This document shows positions 31,917-33,767 of a DNA stretch of 33,767 nt, piece by piece (the first letter of the stretch is position 1; every line of letters starts with the position of its first letter). A program made the translations under genes and the position numbers. The notes under the pieces were generated by a model that ran no database searches, was not told the DNA's origin, and saw only the letters and a program-made list of their open reading frames with translations. The DNA is from Elysia marginata (taxonomy: Eukaryota; Mollusca; Gastropoda; Plakobranchidae), in the NCBI GenBank assembly GCA_019649035.1, contig BMAT01001966.1:1304967-1338733 (forward strand), in the 5' to 3' direction.

Positions 31917-33631
31917 GTAAGTTTCTTCTCTTGACTAAAGTGTCATCTTCATCTACCTTGCACTTCCTTTGTGTGGTCGCTCCATGGACGAAGATCCTTT
32001 GCTGGCTCCATTCATTGCCATGCATTTAGCTTCACACGTCAAGCTATAGGTGAAATCTTTAGAAAGATGCACATTATAAAAATTCTCAATATTTTTCCTT
32101 ATTTGCTAATGCATAGTTTATAATTTAGTATGGTTATTAAGCGAACAGTTTATATACACATGCGCTGTATTTCCAGGCGACATAATATAATATCGATTTA
32201 AGAAGCATATTCTTTTGTGTAAAGAACGATTTGGGATAATTGTTTAATTTTGAGGTAGTGAAGTTGAGTATCTCTAAGCTTCTTGGTATAGCGATTTGAG
32301 AGGCTCTTGGTTGACTTTGTCTGAGGTTTTTGAGGATTTACATAAATAAGACAACTAGCCTTAATTGTTTTAGTGCAAGCTTCCCTGAACAGAGAGAAAG
32401 ATAGGCTTGAGACCAATAGAAATTAAAATAAGTCTTCAATATAATTATATTGCACAAGGAAAGATATTGGTAGAATACAATAATATCTGTACCTGACACA
32501 CAGGTAGAAGAATCTCCAAACTACACAAAACACCTCTAAATACTGATGCATCTATAATGCAAAAATGAGTACATTGAAAAAGGAGAGTGGGGAAAGTAAA
32601 ATATTTTGTGAACCTCATTTTATCTTTAGGAGATGGGAAAACAATGATTGAAATTTAACTTAAATTTATTCACTATGTAAACCCAACGACCCAAATTACA
32701 ATAGATGTATGTGCATATTTAATAAACTCAAATGTTCTCTGAAGGGGATAGGACAATATAATTCTGGGGCTTCGATTTCTTGCAACGAAGTTGTTTTTTT
32801 TATTTTTCAAACCAAATATTATGACTGCAGTTGTTATTTCGACACTGTTCAACCTCTTATTCATCTGCCTGATATTTCGTATAATACGGAAAGCTTTTCA
32901 CACTTGATTGACAATGAATTTTCACCATCAAAGGCGTGAGGGAAGAACTATGTGACTATATTATTGGGTCGTTTCAGTGTCCTTCCATGGAACTATCTTC
33001 TCTCCATCTTTTTTAAATTAAAAACTCCACTTTAGATTGGCAAATACCATCCTTTGAGTCTGATCTATGTTACTTTTCAATGTGTGATATAGTAAAAAAG
33101 ATGACGATGGCGATGATGACGAAGGCTATGATTACAACCAAAAACAACATCAATAGCAATTACAGCAGCACCAACATTAACAATGGTATAAATCTTAAGA
33201 ATAGATTAAAGAAACTTTATTGTGATCTTATAACGTATTTGATTCAGCTTTCTTTATCAGGTTCAAATCAATTGTTATACTATTTTATTCTGTTGATTGT
33301 TGCTGAACTTTGTCTGATAAAGACTCATTACAATGAAAAATCTGTAGATGATTATATATAAACGTTAACTCTGGGTGATGAAAAAAACCTTAATTTCATT
33401 ATCATTTGAATTGCCAATTTGTTCTCGACTATGGTAAATTTCGCATTCAAATTATCCCTTTTGGTTTTTATGTTTTCTAGTATTTTAAAAATTGATAATG
33501 GATGTAATGAAACGCTTAAATTGTAGTTTTACTTTTGAAAAGACCAAACATTAAATTTTCGTATTTCAGTGTCTGCACAATAGCGAATCATTAAATTTCT
33601 TTAAAGAATTTTTCTCTTGGAACTGAAAACA
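31917..33631. other. Presumed intron or intergenic DNA after the leader exon
   Basis: AT-rich. Several acceptor-like CAG sites (for example near 32175, 32829, 32976 and 33569) lead into frames that stop within a few to about 35 codons, so no second exon could be placed. The frame near 32830-32939 is the longest of these. Confidence 0.35.
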
Positions 33632-33663
33632 TTTTTTTTTTTTTTTTTTTTGGGGGGGGGGGG
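33632..33663 (+). repeat. T20-G12 homopolymer junction
   Basis: Twenty T followed directly by twelve G. Read on the minus strand it is C12-A20. Confidence 0.9.
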
Positions 33664-33767
33664 ATTGTGAGAACAAGAAATACGTCCAAGTTTTGAACAG
33701 GCGCCAGTATTTTGGTGACATAGAACACTGTAAAAAGATAGAGAAACGCCAAAAAAAACCTAGCTGA

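Noticed and set aside
32830..32939. Possible second coding exon after the leader exon
   Set aside because: The open frame there has a different phase from the phase-0 donor at 31916, and it ends in a stop without a clear poly(A) signal.

Overview
The window looks like animal nuclear DNA: AT-rich, gene-sparse, full of simple repeats, with GT-AG splice-like signals and old non-LTR retrotransposon fragments. The one secure gene is an invertebrate-type D1-like dopamine receptor. Receptor type, long AT-rich spacers, (GAT)n/(TC)n/(GATA)n arrays and decayed LINEs would suit a lophotrochozoan, perhaps a gastropod mollusc. That assignment is inference; no species can be read from the sequence.

Layout. 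1-13.3 kb: AT-rich non-coding DNA with a 23-bp minisatellite and several (TC)n, (GA)n and (TATC)n tracts, one holding four unresolved bases. 13360-14763 (+): an uninterrupted 467-codon coding region for a Dop1R1-like Gs-type dopamine receptor. It has two possible 5'UTR splice acceptors upstream and polyadenylation signals downstream. 14.8-19.5 kb: non-coding, ending in a (GAT)n/(GAC)n block. 19.5-22.1 kb: two degenerate LINE reverse-transcriptase fragments facing tail to tail, the plus-strand one closing in (GAT)n. 22.2-24.7 kb: pyrimidine-rich DNA, a 420-bp (GATA)n array with higher-order structure, and (GAA)n.

27-32 kb carries weaker signs of further genes. They are a possible terminal exon (acceptor, ORF, stop, AATAAA) at 27186-27395 and a GC-rich promoter-like block at 27736-27900 with a CRE-like site, an inverted CCAAT pair and an ATGGCGGCGG start-like motif. 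Next come a splice-bounded block at 30071-30209 and a short exon at 31678-31916. The last encodes a start codon plus hydrophobic leader, ends in a perfect donor, and may be the first coding exon of a secreted or membrane protein continuing beyond the window. A 25-bp inverted-repeat pair (30710/31139) lies between the last two.

I found no CRISPR array, operon, rRNA or convincing tRNA. No novel multi-gene system is evident. The most checkable leads are the short leader-peptide exon with its possible upstream promoter, the paired LINE relics, and the receptor's PDZ-type C-terminus and long second extracellular loop.
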